Assembly (NCBI GenBank): GCA_945952355.1
Contig: CAMFIW010000023.1
Coordinates: forward strand, 1-14,143
Reading direction: 5' to 3'
DNA: 14,143 nucleotides
DNA from: an uncultured Phenylobacterium sp.
Lineage (GTDB): Bacteria > Pseudomonadota > Alphaproteobacteria > Caulobacterales > Caulobacteraceae
Each line of letters opens with the position of its first letter. Positions within the stretch are counted from its first letter, which is position 1. The notes below the pieces were generated by a model that was not told where the DNA came from, ran no database searches, and saw nothing but the letters and a program-made list of their open reading frames with translations. A program made the position numbers and the translations under genes. Positions 1-6,433 of the stretch are shown here, piece by piece.

Positions 1-864
1 GCCTGGACGGTAGTCCGCCGCCATCACCTGTCCGTAGCCGTCGTCCTCATCATGCGAGCTGGAATAGGCGGCGCGTTCGCGCACCCACGCTGGCTGCTGT
101 TCGTAGGGCTTGGCATAGCCCAGCGGCCGGCCGTCCGGCCCGGTCTCGACCCACCGATAGCGGGGGCCCGGGTCGGCGTTGTCGGGCGGCGGCGTATCAT
201 TGGCCGCGAGGCGCGTCTGGGCGGGCTCGCCGGGGCGCGACCGGGCCGCTGCAACACTCGCCACCTGAACAGTCGCCGGAGCAGGCGCGGCTGCGGGAAC
301 CGGCGTGTCCGCCTTGGGTTCCGCCTTGGCGACCTGCAGATAGGGAACGCCGTCGCCCTGGCAGCGGCCAACCACGACGCCCTTCAAGAAGGCGCGCCGG
401 GCCATGCCGGCCATGATGGCGTCCTGTCGCTCCCGATCGCGCCGATCCGCGCCCGAGACGATGCGCACCACGCTGCGGAACGGGATCTTCACCACGCCGG
501 AGACGGCGTCCGCGGCGAAAGCCTTCACCATCTGAGTCTTGGTGCGAGTGTTGGTCGCGCCCGCGTCGATGTCGGGTCCGAGCACAGCGTCGAGCTGGGC
601 GATCTCGGCCGTGGCGTCCGAGCATTCCTTGACCTGGGCGACGCTATACGGGGCTTGTCGGGCCTGCTGCAGCGACGGGTCGACCTTGCGCTGCATGATC
701 CCGATGTCGCGCAGCGGCGTGGCGGCCGCGTCGCTGAACCGCGGCTCGTCCACATAGGCGTTCGGGGGTGCGGCCTGGGCCGAGGCCGCGCAGACCAAGC
801 CCAAACCCGACGCGACCGTCCATGGCGCGATGCGAAAGATCAATGAACTTCGGCGGTTGCGCAT
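1..864 (-). CDS. Exported protein of unknown function (partial, C-terminus off the left edge)
   Basis: An open frame of 288 codons runs without a stop from an ATG at 864 to the window edge, so the C-terminus is missing. The first 31 residues look like a Sec signal peptide: a basic start (MRNRR), a hydrophobic stretch and a likely cut after ASAQA. The mature part has two cysteines, C81 (KECSD) and C168 (VGRCQGD), which could pair in the periplasm. A basic helical stretch lies between them at about residues 137-160. An Ala/Pro-rich linker (about 180-230) leads into an aromatic, acidic C-terminal part. A GGAGG lies upstream but about 13 bases from the ATG, which is long. It is third in a run of minus-strand genes, after the lipoprotein and J-domain genes, with gaps of 125 and 159 bases. 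I do not recognise the family. The signal peptide and coding continuity make a real gene likely; the function is unknown. Confidence 0.75.
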   Translation of the reverse strand, partial: MRNRRSSLIFRIAPWTVASGLGLVCAASAQAAPPNAYVDEPRFSDAAATPLRDIGIMQRKVDPSLQQARQAPYSVAQVKECSDATAEIAQLDAVLGPDIDAGATNTRTKTQMVKAFAADAVSGVVKIPFRSVVRIVSGADRRDRERQDAIMAGMARRAFLKGVVVGRCQGDGVPYLQVAKAEPKADTPVPAAAPAPATVQVASVAAARSRPGEPAQTRLAANDTPPPDNADPGPRYRWVETGPDGRPLGYAKPYEQQPAWVRERAAYSSSHDEDDGYGQVMAADYRPG

Positions 865-1023
865 GGTGCGTCTCGATCCTCCGCCCAAACCAATGCCTGC
901 GCGAGGCCCCGGTTCCCGAACTGTCGTTAAGACCTTAGGCGGACTCAGCTTGCGCCAGCAAGACTGCCCGCGGCGGCGTTTCCGCGCGGCGAAGGGATGC
1001 GGTTAATCCCCGGCTTTCGACTG

Positions 1024-1728
1024 CTAGGCGGCCCAAGCGGCGGTGAACCGTCGCAGGAGAGTGCGGGCGGCGGAGTCGACCTTGCGCTCGACCGGCGCGA
1101 GACGCAGGAACAGGTGGCCCTCAGTCCAAGGTCCACGCGCCGGCAGGCCCTGGCCTACCAGACGGACCAGGCCGCGTTCGGCGGCCTTTCGCGTAATCCA
1201 GACCACCCGGCGGCCGAACGGCGTGTCGACGGCCACGCGGCCGCCCTCGGCGAGAAGACGCGGATCGACCTTGACGGTCATCCACAGGTCGTCGCCTCGG
1301 ACCATGACCTCCCCGTCGCCGCGGATTACGACCTTCAGCTCGGTCTCGCCCGCCCGCACGGTGTCGCCCGTGCGCAGGCCTGGCGGAAGGGTCAGGCGGA
1401 GGCGGCGGCCGTCGGGCAGCGCGTGCTCGACCGGCCCGCCGCCGAGAGCGACGAGGGGCTCGATCGATAGCAGGTTGGTGTCGGCCGAGCGTTGGCTGAC
1501 GGTGGCTGGGGCGAAGATCTGGCGCGGCTGGGCGGCGCCGACCTGAAGGACGCGGAAGGCCTCGACGGCTTCCCGGAACAGCTCGGGATCGCCACCTGGA
1601 CGGTCCGGATGGGCGCGCTTGGCGGCCTCGCGGAAGGCACGGCGCAGGTCTGCGGGGGTGTGGATGGCCGATAGGCCCAAAACCTCGCGGGCGCGCCGCG
1701 ACCCCATCTGCGCCGGACTGTCACTCAT
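1024..1728 (-). CDS. J-domain protein (DnaJ-like, single C-terminal beta domain)
   Basis: This 234-residue protein probably acts as an Hsp70 (DnaK) co-chaperone in the cytoplasm. A J domain occupies about residues 12-65, with the essential HPD at 40-42 in the usual helix II-loop-helix III setting (KRAHPDRPGGD). J domains use HPD to stimulate the Hsp70 ATPase. After a short linker, residues about 105-212 resemble the substrate-binding beta domain of DnaJ/CbpA: a LPPGLRTGDTVRAG turn, a VRGDDLWM strand and a GQGLPARGPWTEGHLFL segment. There is no cysteine zinc finger and no clear Gly/Phe linker, and the protein is shorter than DnaJ or CbpA, with apparently one beta domain rather than two. No strong ribosome binding site precedes the ATG. 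The DnaJ-type assignment is secure; the specific client or role is unknown, and the position next to exported-protein genes does not reveal it. Confidence 0.88.
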   Translation of the reverse strand: MSDSPAQMGSRRAREVLGLSAIHTPADLRRAFREAAKRAHPDRPGGDPELFREAVEAFRVLQVGAAQPRQIFAPATVSQRSADTNLLSIEPLVALGGGPVEHALPDGRRLRLTLPPGLRTGDTVRAGETELKVVIRGDGEVMVRGDDLWMTVKVDPRLLAEGGRVAVDTPFGRRVVWITRKAAERGLVRLVGQGLPARGPWTEGHLFLRLAPVERKVDSAARTLLRRFTAAWAA

Positions 1729-1802
1729 CGGGCGCAGGATGGAGCCGCCAGGGTCAATGGTGGGTTAAATCGAGGTCGGCCAGGGTTCGAAATTCCGGCA
1801 GG

Positions 1803-1840
1803 GTCGTCCCGCCCTTCGCATGTGGCGAAACCGGGATGAC
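1803..1840. repeat. Interrupted inverted repeat, possibly REP-like
   Basis: The arms GTCGTCCCG (1803-1811) and CGGGATGAC (1832-1840) pair over 9 positions with one G-T wobble. Inside them TTCGC (1815-1819) pairs with GCGAA (1825-1829) around a 5-base loop. The structure begins 13 bases past the lipoprotein stop codon. On the minus strand it is not followed by a T-run, so it is a poor intrinsic terminator. The CCGGGATGAC end resembles short palindromic repeats scattered between genes in many Alphaproteobacteria, from memory; no second copy is visible in this window. Confidence 0.45.
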
Positions 1841-1853
1841 ACCCCAGGGAATC

Positions 1854-2729
1854 CTAGCTGCGCCCTTCCGCCGCCGATTTCACGCACTGGCCCGGATCGA
1901 TCATGGCGTGCTGTCCCAGGCAGTAGATGTCTTCGTAGTACGGGCCCGCCGCAGACAGGCATTGGTGGAAGTCGAGCTTGGCGAGTCGAAGGCACATGCC
2001 GCTCTTGGGCTCGCTGGCGAGGGCGGCGCCCCTGGCGGACTGGCCCAGAACGTCGAGTGCGGCCAGTGCGAGGGCTCGCTGAATCACGGGCCCGCGCGCG
2101 CCGCTGCGGGCGCCGCCCTGGGCGACAGCGCGCAGGAGCAGGGCGCGATCTCCATCGGCGGGGCGATAGACGGCGTCGGCCTTCACCCGCTGCAGGCGGC
2201 CCTGCGGATCGGCGACCTTGGCGCGCGCCCAGGCTTGGCGCTGGATGGAATAGGCGGCCGACTTCACCTGCCTGCCGCCACTGCCAAGCGCGTCGCCTTG
2301 GCGCCAGAGCGCCGCGCTTGCACGAGCGGCGGCGGCCGGTGCTCCGGGCAGGCTGACGGCGAGGTCGGGGCGGGCGGCGAGGCGCTGGGCGAGTCCACGG
2401 TCCTTCCGGGCGGCGGCGCGGACGCCGGAGACAAACCGCGGCTCCTCGAGTGCGGCCAGCGCGGCATAGGCGATCATGCCGCTGGCCAGGGCGCGAGGCT
2501 CGTAGGCGGCGCCCGTGGCCAACCCCTGGTTCACTTCGGCTGGGCCTGAGAAGCTCGCGTCGATGGTGCTGGCGTGTCGCATGAAGGCCTCGAATGGCTG
2601 AGCCTGGGCTGCGAGCCGGGCCGGATCCTGGCGAGCAGCTTCGGAATGCCGGGCCGCAGGCGTGCCGGCGCAGCTGGCCAGCAACAGGGTGAAGGCGAGC
2701 GCCCCCGCGCGATGGATCGTGCAGTTCAT
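1854..2729 (-). CDS. Predicted lipoprotein of unknown function
   Basis: This 291-residue protein starts with a lipoprotein signal peptide: basic start, hydrophobic core, and the lipobox LASC with the lipidated cysteine at residue 20. It should be anchored in the membrane facing the periplasm. The body is Ala/Arg-rich and looks helical. Near the C-terminus four cysteines (C246, C257, C270, C282) lie at intervals of 11-13 residues, which suggests two disulfides in a small terminal module. A GAGG sits six bases before the ATG. The gene is divergent from the NTF2-like gene across 135 bases and upstream of the J-domain gene on the same strand. I do not recognise a named family. The lipobox and the continuous frame make the gene call firm. 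Confidence 0.82.
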   Translation of the reverse strand: MNCTIHRAGALAFTLLLASCAGTPAARHSEAARQDPARLAAQAQPFEAFMRHASTIDASFSGPAEVNQGLATGAAYEPRALASGMIAYAALAALEEPRFVSGVRAAARKDRGLAQRLAARPDLAVSLPGAPAAAARASAALWRQGDALGSGGRQVKSAAYSIQRQAWARAKVADPQGRLQRVKADAVYRPADGDRALLLRAVAQGGARSGARGPVIQRALALAALDVLGQSARGAALASEPKSGMCLRLAKLDFHQCLSAAGPYYEDIYCLGQHAMIDPGQCVKSAAEGRS

Positions 2730-2864
2730 GTCGGCCTCGTACGCAAAGACAAAGGCCCCCCGAGCGCTCGCGACTTCAGGAGCTCAGGGTGGACAAAGGG
2801 TTACCGCGCTCTGGCCAAGCTTCGGATTTTCCAGAAGTATGCGGCGACCTCGCCGGAGCCCGCC

Positions 2865-3332
2865 ATGAAGCGCCTGATCGCCACCGCCCTGCTGTCCCTC
2901 GGCCTCGCTGGGCCCGCTCTCGCCGACGAGGCCAAGGACCGCGCCGACGTCCTGGCGGTGGTGGACCAGTTCTTCGCGGCCATGGCCAAGCACGACGCCC
3001 AGGCCTGGGCCGACCTGTCACTGCCGGACACGCCGACCACGGTGCAGTCGTTCCAGCCGGACGGGACGGTGAAGCTGCGGCGCTCGACCGTGCAGGCCAT
3101 GGCGGCCAATCTGGGCGCCGGCCAGGCGATGAACGAACGGATCTGGAAGCCGACCGTCCTGCTGCGCGGGCCGATGGCCATGGTCTGGGCGCCCTACGAG
3201 TTCAAGCTCGCCGGCCAGCAGCATCATTGCGGGATCGACGTCTTCCACCTGATGCAGGTGGACGGCGCCTGGAAGCTCTCGGCGGTGAGCTGGACGCAGG
3301 AGCCTAAGGCCTGCGCCGAACTCGGCGCCTAG
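2865..3332 (+). CDS. Exported NTF2-like (SnoaL/lumazine-binding-like fold) protein
   Basis: The protein is 155 residues. I chose the ATG at 2865 because it gives a clean Sec signal peptide (MKRLIATALLSLGLAGPALA, cut after residue 20) and has GGAG six bases upstream; the frame is open further upstream but that part is not protein-like. The mature part starts with a helix, DVLAVVDQFFAAMAKHDAQAW, then VWAPYEF and GIDVFHLMQVDGAWKLSAVSW strands. This is the usual pattern of NTF2-like proteins, a cone-shaped fold used by enzymes and by non-catalytic binding proteins. Catalytic residues cannot be assigned, so substrate and role stay open. It is convergent with the hydrolase gene and its TAG stop shares a CTAG with that gene's stop. 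Confidence 0.85.
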   Translation: MKRLIATALLSLGLAGPALADEAKDRADVLAVVDQFFAAMAKHDAQAWADLSLPDTPTTVQSFQPDGTVKLRRSTVQAMAANLGAGQAMNERIWKPTVLLRGPMAMVWAPYEFKLAGQQHHCGIDVFHLMQVDGAWKLSAVSWTQEPKACAELGA

Positions 3333-4123
3333 TGGCCTGACGAGGGGAAGAACGCCGCCCGCCAGCCGCTGCGATCGAAGGGCTTCCATTCGCCGTCCGG
3401 CAGGGCCAGGCGGTCGGCGATCAGGTAGAGCACCGACGGATTGACGCCCAGGCCGCAGTGGCTGCCATAGACCTCGATATTGTCGGTGGTCGGCGCGGGC
3501 TGCTCGATGCAGTTGCGCCAGGGGACAACGCCGTCGGTCTTGGAATAGATCGCGGTCGATGGAACCGGCGGCGGCTCGCGGCTCGCCGTCAGGCGGGCTT
3601 CGAAGTTGTCGTCCCCCTCGCCGGTCACGAACTGGTAGAGTTTGGTCGGCTTGGACGCCATCGGATCGCCGGTGAAGGGCGAGCCCAGGGTGATGACCTG
3701 CCGCACGGCGTCGGGGAAGCGGCGGGACAGCTCGCGGGCCATGACGCCGCCGAGGCTCCACCCCACCAGGCTGACCTTGCGGCCGGTCTCCGCGTAAATC
3801 TCCTCGAAGCGGGCGACCAGCTTCTCGCCTTGAGCGCCGATGGCGTGGGGGCCGAGGTTGCGGCCGAGCTCCCAGGCGTAGGAGTCGTAGCCCAAGAGAT
3901 CGAGATAGCGGCGGAGGGGATCGGTCGAGGCGTCGCCGGCGATGAAGCCGGGCATGACCAGCACCGGATGGCCGTCGCCGTGCGGGGCGCGGGCCAGGAT
4001 CGGCGCCGCCAGCGGCAGGGTCGAGAACTCGAACAGCGCGCGATGGATTTCGGCCAGGGTCAGCAGGGTCGAGGGCGGCTTGATGGCATCGGCCGCCGAA
4101 GGGCGGGCTTGAGAAACGGGCAT
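3329..4123 (-). CDS. Alpha/beta hydrolase, lipase-like
   Basis: This 264-residue protein carries a full alpha/beta-hydrolase catalytic set: the nucleophile elbow GWSLGG (121-126, Ser123), a likely acid in KTDGVVPW (Asp197), and a likely base in GSHCGLG (His222). The VLVMPGF segment (54-60) is the usual oxyanion region after the first core strand. No signal peptide is visible, so it is probably cytoplasmic or peripheral. The lipase-like Ser motif and the divergent acyltransferase gene 181 bases away suggest an ester-lipid substrate, but this is inference. GGAGAG stands just before the ATG. The 3' end overlaps the NTF2-like gene by four bases on the opposite strand. Fold and triad are clear; the substrate is not. 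Confidence 0.88.
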   Translation of the reverse strand: MPVSQARPSAADAIKPPSTLLTLAEIHRALFEFSTLPLAAPILARAPHGDGHPVLVMPGFIAGDASTDPLRRYLDLLGYDSYAWELGRNLGPHAIGAQGEKLVARFEEIYAETGRKVSLVGWSLGGVMARELSRRFPDAVRQVITLGSPFTGDPMASKPTKLYQFVTGEGDDNFEARLTASREPPPVPSTAIYSKTDGVVPWRNCIEQPAPTTDNIEVYGSHCGLGVNPSVLYLIADRLALPDGEWKPFDRSGWRAAFFPSSGH

Positions 4124-4176
4124 CGGCTCTCCGGTCGGAACGGGAACATCAACGCACTGGAGCGGCCCGTCGATGC

Positions 4177-4200
4177 AGGCGCCCCAATCTGGGGGAGCCT
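4177..4200. repeat. Small inverted repeat in the divergent intergenic region
   Basis: AGGC (4177-4180) and GCCT (4197-4200) flank CCCC (4182-4185), AATCT and GGGG (4191-4194). Together they make a short interrupted dyad between the hydrolase and acyltransferase genes. Both genes start away from it, so it is not a terminator; an operator or a 5' leader hairpin is possible. Confidence 0.3.
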
Positions 4201-4290
4201 AGGGCGCATCGAGCGTGGCCGTAAAGGGAAAGAATTATGGTCGACTTGTCGCAGAGGAAGGGTTTCTATCGAGAAAACAATGGTCGGCGG

Positions 4291-4297
4291 GGAGGAG
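4291..4297 (+). promoter_or_regulatory. Ribosome binding site fixing the GTG start of the acyltransferase
   Basis: GGAGGAG ends seven bases before the GTG at 4305. It is the strongest Shine-Dalgarno match near any start in the window. It decides the start against in-frame codons further upstream, which encode a segment not typical of the family. Confidence 0.8.
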
Positions 4298-4304
4298 CAA
4301 CGCC

Positions 4305-5729
4305 GTGCAGCACCTAAGCAGCCTCGACGCGTCTTTCCTGCATTTGGAGACCGCCGAGACCCCGATGCACGTGGGAAGCCTGCAGCTTCTCGAATTGCCG
4401 AAGGGCTATGAGGGCGATTTCCACGCCGACGTGAAGGCGATGCTGATGAACCGCGCGCACCTGTCGCGGATCTTTCAGCACAAGCTCGCCCAGATGCCGT
4501 TCGATCTCGGCGACCCGGTCTGGATCGAGGACGACGATGTCGACTTCGACTACCACGTCCGCCACGTGGTGCTGCCCAAGCCCGGCGCCTTCGAGCAGCT
4601 CGAGGCCCTAACGGCGCGGCTGCATTCCAGCCTGCTCGATCGCAGCCGTCCGCTGTGGGAGGTCTATGTGATCGACGGCCTGGAGGACGGCCGCATGGGC
4701 TACTACTTCAAGGGCCACCACGCGGCCCTGGACGGCCAGTCCGGTGCGGAACTGGCCAAGGCGATCTACGATCCGACGCCGGAGATCCGCAGCTTCGATC
4801 CGCCCCAGCGACCCAAGCGCCACCAGTACCAGCTCGGCATGGCCGAGATGATGGAGGCGGGCCTCACGAACGCGGCGCGCACCTATCTGAAGGTCGCCCA
4901 GGCCCTGCCGGGCGCCGCCAAGGGGCTGGGCTCCCTGGCCAAGGGCGTCGTGACCAGCGGCGACCCGCTGGGCCAGCTCAAGATGCTGCGTCCCGCGCCG
5001 CGCACGCTGTTCAACGTCTCGATCACCAACCAGCGGGCCTATGCGACGCTGACCCTGTCGCTCGCCGAGATGAAGGCGTTGGGCAAGGCGCATGGCGGGA
5101 CGCTGAACGACGCGGTGATGGCGGTTTGCGCCGGCGCCTTGCGCCGGTTCCTGGCCGAGCGTGGCGGGGCGCCGAAGGACCCGCTGGTCGCCGGCGTCCC
5201 GGTGAGCCTGCGCGAGGCGGGCGACGCCACCCTGAACAATCAGGTCTCGGCCATGCTGGTGAGCCTGGCCACCGACATCGAGGATCCGGCCGAGCGGTTC
5301 GCCGCCATCCGCGCCTCGTCGGCGACCAGCAAGTCGGTGGTCGGCAACCTGAAGAACGCGATCACCACCGACTTCCCGATCCTGGGCTCGCCCTGGCTGA
5401 TGAGCGGCTTCGCCTCTCTCTATGGCCGGTCGGGCCTGGCGGATCGGACCCCACCGCAGGCCAATGTGGCGATCTCCAACGTGCCGGGGCCGCCGACCAC
5501 GCTCTATCTCGCCGGGGCGAAGATGCAGCACTACTACTCGGTCTCGATCCCTTATCACGGCATGGCGCTGAACATTACGGTGCAGAGCTATGCCGGGGCG
5601 CTGGACTTCGGCCTGACGGCCTGTCGCCGCGCGATGCCGGGCGGCGAGCTGAAGTCGCTGGTCAAGCACATGGAGGCGGCGTTCGAGGAGCTGAAGGCGG
5701 CCAAGCCCGTCGAGCCCGCGAAAGCGTAG
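4305..5729 (+). CDS. Wax ester synthase/diacylglycerol acyltransferase (WS/DGAT) family
   Basis: The protein is 474 residues, normal for WS/DGAT enzymes, which transfer fatty acyl groups from acyl-CoA to fatty alcohols (wax esters) or diacylglycerol (triacylglycerol). The catalytic HHxxxDG motif is intact: H138-H139-A-A-L-D143-G144. The family N-terminus ([13 protein letters not shown]), [11 protein letters not shown] just before the motif, and the C-terminal NVPGPP segment are all present. I chose GTG at 4305 because of the strong GGAGGAG seven bases upstream and because translation then starts at the family's usual LSxLDxxFL point. The gene is divergent from a lipase-like hydrolase, which suggests paired synthesis and breakdown of storage lipid. 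Whether wax esters or triacylglycerol are made cannot be read from sequence; some family members have other acyl acceptors. Confidence 0.93.
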   Translation: MQHLSSLDASFLHLETAETPMHVGSLQLLELPKGYEGDFHADVKAMLMNRAHLSRIFQHKLAQMPFDLGDPVWIEDDDVDFDYHVRHVVLPKPGAFEQLEALTARLHSSLLDRSRPLWEVYVIDGLEDGRMGYYFKGHHAALDGQSGAELAKAIYDPTPEIRSFDPPQRPKRHQYQLGMAEMMEAGLTNAARTYLKVAQALPGAAKGLGSLAKGVVTSGDPLGQLKMLRPAPRTLFNVSITNQRAYATLTLSLAEMKALGKAHGGTLNDAVMAVCAGALRRFLAERGGAPKDPLVAGVPVSLREAGDATLNNQVSAMLVSLATDIEDPAERFAAIRASSATSKSVVGNLKNAITTDFPILGSPWLMSGFASLYGRSGLADRTPPQANVAISNVPGPPTTLYLAGAKMQHYYSVSIPYHGMALNITVQSYAGALDFGLTACRRAMPGGELKSLVKHMEAAFEELKAAKPVEPAKA

Positions 5730-5735
5730 GGGGCC

Positions 5736-5764
5736 CTGACGTCGGCGCGTGGCCGCGCTATATC
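5736..5764 (+). promoter_or_regulatory. Predicted pdxH promoter (-35 CTGACG, -10 GCTATATC)
   Basis: CTGACG (5736-5741) differs by one base from the alphaproteobacterial -35 TTGACG. GCTATATC (5757-5764) fits the Caulobacter-type -10 GCTANAWC at every position. The spacer is 16 bases to the CTATAT core. Transcription should start near 5770-5771, at the pdxH ATG itself. No Shine-Dalgarno sequence is seen there, consistent with a leaderless mRNA. Confidence 0.6.
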
Positions 5765-5770
5765 GCGGCC
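5751..5770. repeat. Perfect inverted repeat abutting the pdxH ATG
   Basis: GGCCGCG (5751-5757) and CGCGGCC (5764-5770) are perfect 7-base arms around CTATAT (5758-5763), the core of the predicted -10. The dyad ends exactly one base before the ATG. It could be a repressor operator over the promoter, or chance in GC-rich sequence. Confidence 0.55.
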
Positions 5771-6433
5771 ATGACCGACAAAGCCGCCATCCCCGCCTCG
5801 CCCAGCGAGGACGAGTACCTGAAGCAGGTGGCCAGCGCCGACCTGCCGCCGCTGAGCGCCGAGGATCCCATGGCGCTGTTCGCCGAATGGCTGGCCGAGG
5901 CGGTGGCCAAGGAGCCCAACGACGCCAACGCCATGTCGCTGGCCACGGTCGACGCCGACGGCGCGCCCGACGTGCGCATGGTGCTGCTGAAGGACGCCGG
6001 GCCCGACGGCTTCGCCTTCTATTCCAATCTGGGCAGCGCCAAGGGCCGCCAGCTGACCGCCCATCCGCAGGCCGCGCTGCTGTTCCACTGGAAATCGCTG
6101 CGCCGCCAGGTGCGCGTGCGGGGCGCCGTCTCGCCGGTGAGCGACGCCGAGGCCGACGCCTATTGGGCGACGCGCGCCCGGCCGGCCCAGCTTGGCGCCT
6201 GGGCTTCGGAACAGTCGCGGCCGCTGCCGGACCGGCTGGCCTTCGAGAAGCGGATCGCCGAGTTCGGGTTGAAGTTCGGCCTGGGCAAGCCGCCGCGGCC
6301 GCCGCATTGGTCGGGTTGGCGGGTGGCGCCGCGGACGATCGAGTTCTGGCGCGATCGGCCATTCCGCCTGCACGAGCGGCTCGTCTTCGAGCGTGTCGGC
6401 GGTGGCTGGACGACCGAGAGGCTCTATCCGTGA
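5771..6433 (+). CDS. pdxH: Pyridoxamine 5'-phosphate oxidase
   Basis: This 220-residue protein is the usual size for PdxH, a soluble FMN enzyme that oxidises pyridoxamine or pyridoxine 5'-phosphate to pyridoxal 5'-phosphate, the last step of vitamin B6 cofactor synthesis and salvage. Family motifs run in order: RMVLLK (69-74), [10 protein letters not shown] (83-92), [14 protein letters not shown] (105-118, FMN phosphate and substrate contacts), SEQSRPL (146-152), and [14 protein letters not shown] (180-193) with [10 protein letters not shown] near the end. The ATG at 5771 gives a normal N-terminus; upstream in-frame sequence belongs to the acyltransferase region. There is no Shine-Dalgarno, and a promoter match ends seven bases earlier, so the mRNA may be leaderless. 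The stop overlaps the next gene's GTG (GTGA), so the two are probably co-translated. Confidence 0.95.
   Translation: MTDKAAIPASPSEDEYLKQVASADLPPLSAEDPMALFAEWLAEAVAKEPNDANAMSLATVDADGAPDVRMVLLKDAGPDGFAFYSNLGSAKGRQLTAHPQAALLFHWKSLRRQVRVRGAVSPVSDAEADAYWATRARPAQLGAWASEQSRPLPDRLAFEKRIAEFGLKFGLGKPPRPPHWSGWRVAPRTIEFWRDRPFRLHERLVFERVGGGWTTERLYP

Noticed and set aside
52..846. A 264-codon plus-strand open frame at the left end
   Set aside because: The minus strand here is open over 288 codons with a proper signal peptide; the plus frame is Gly/Arg-rich without motifs.
994..1010. GGGAT/ATCCC inverted repeat after the J-domain gene as a terminator
   Set aside because: Only five base pairs and no T-run on the minus strand, so it does not support an intrinsic terminator.
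1836..2549. A 237-codon plus-strand open frame opposite the lipoprotein gene
   Set aside because: The minus-strand gene has a lipobox and ribosome binding site; the plus frame is a compositional shadow.
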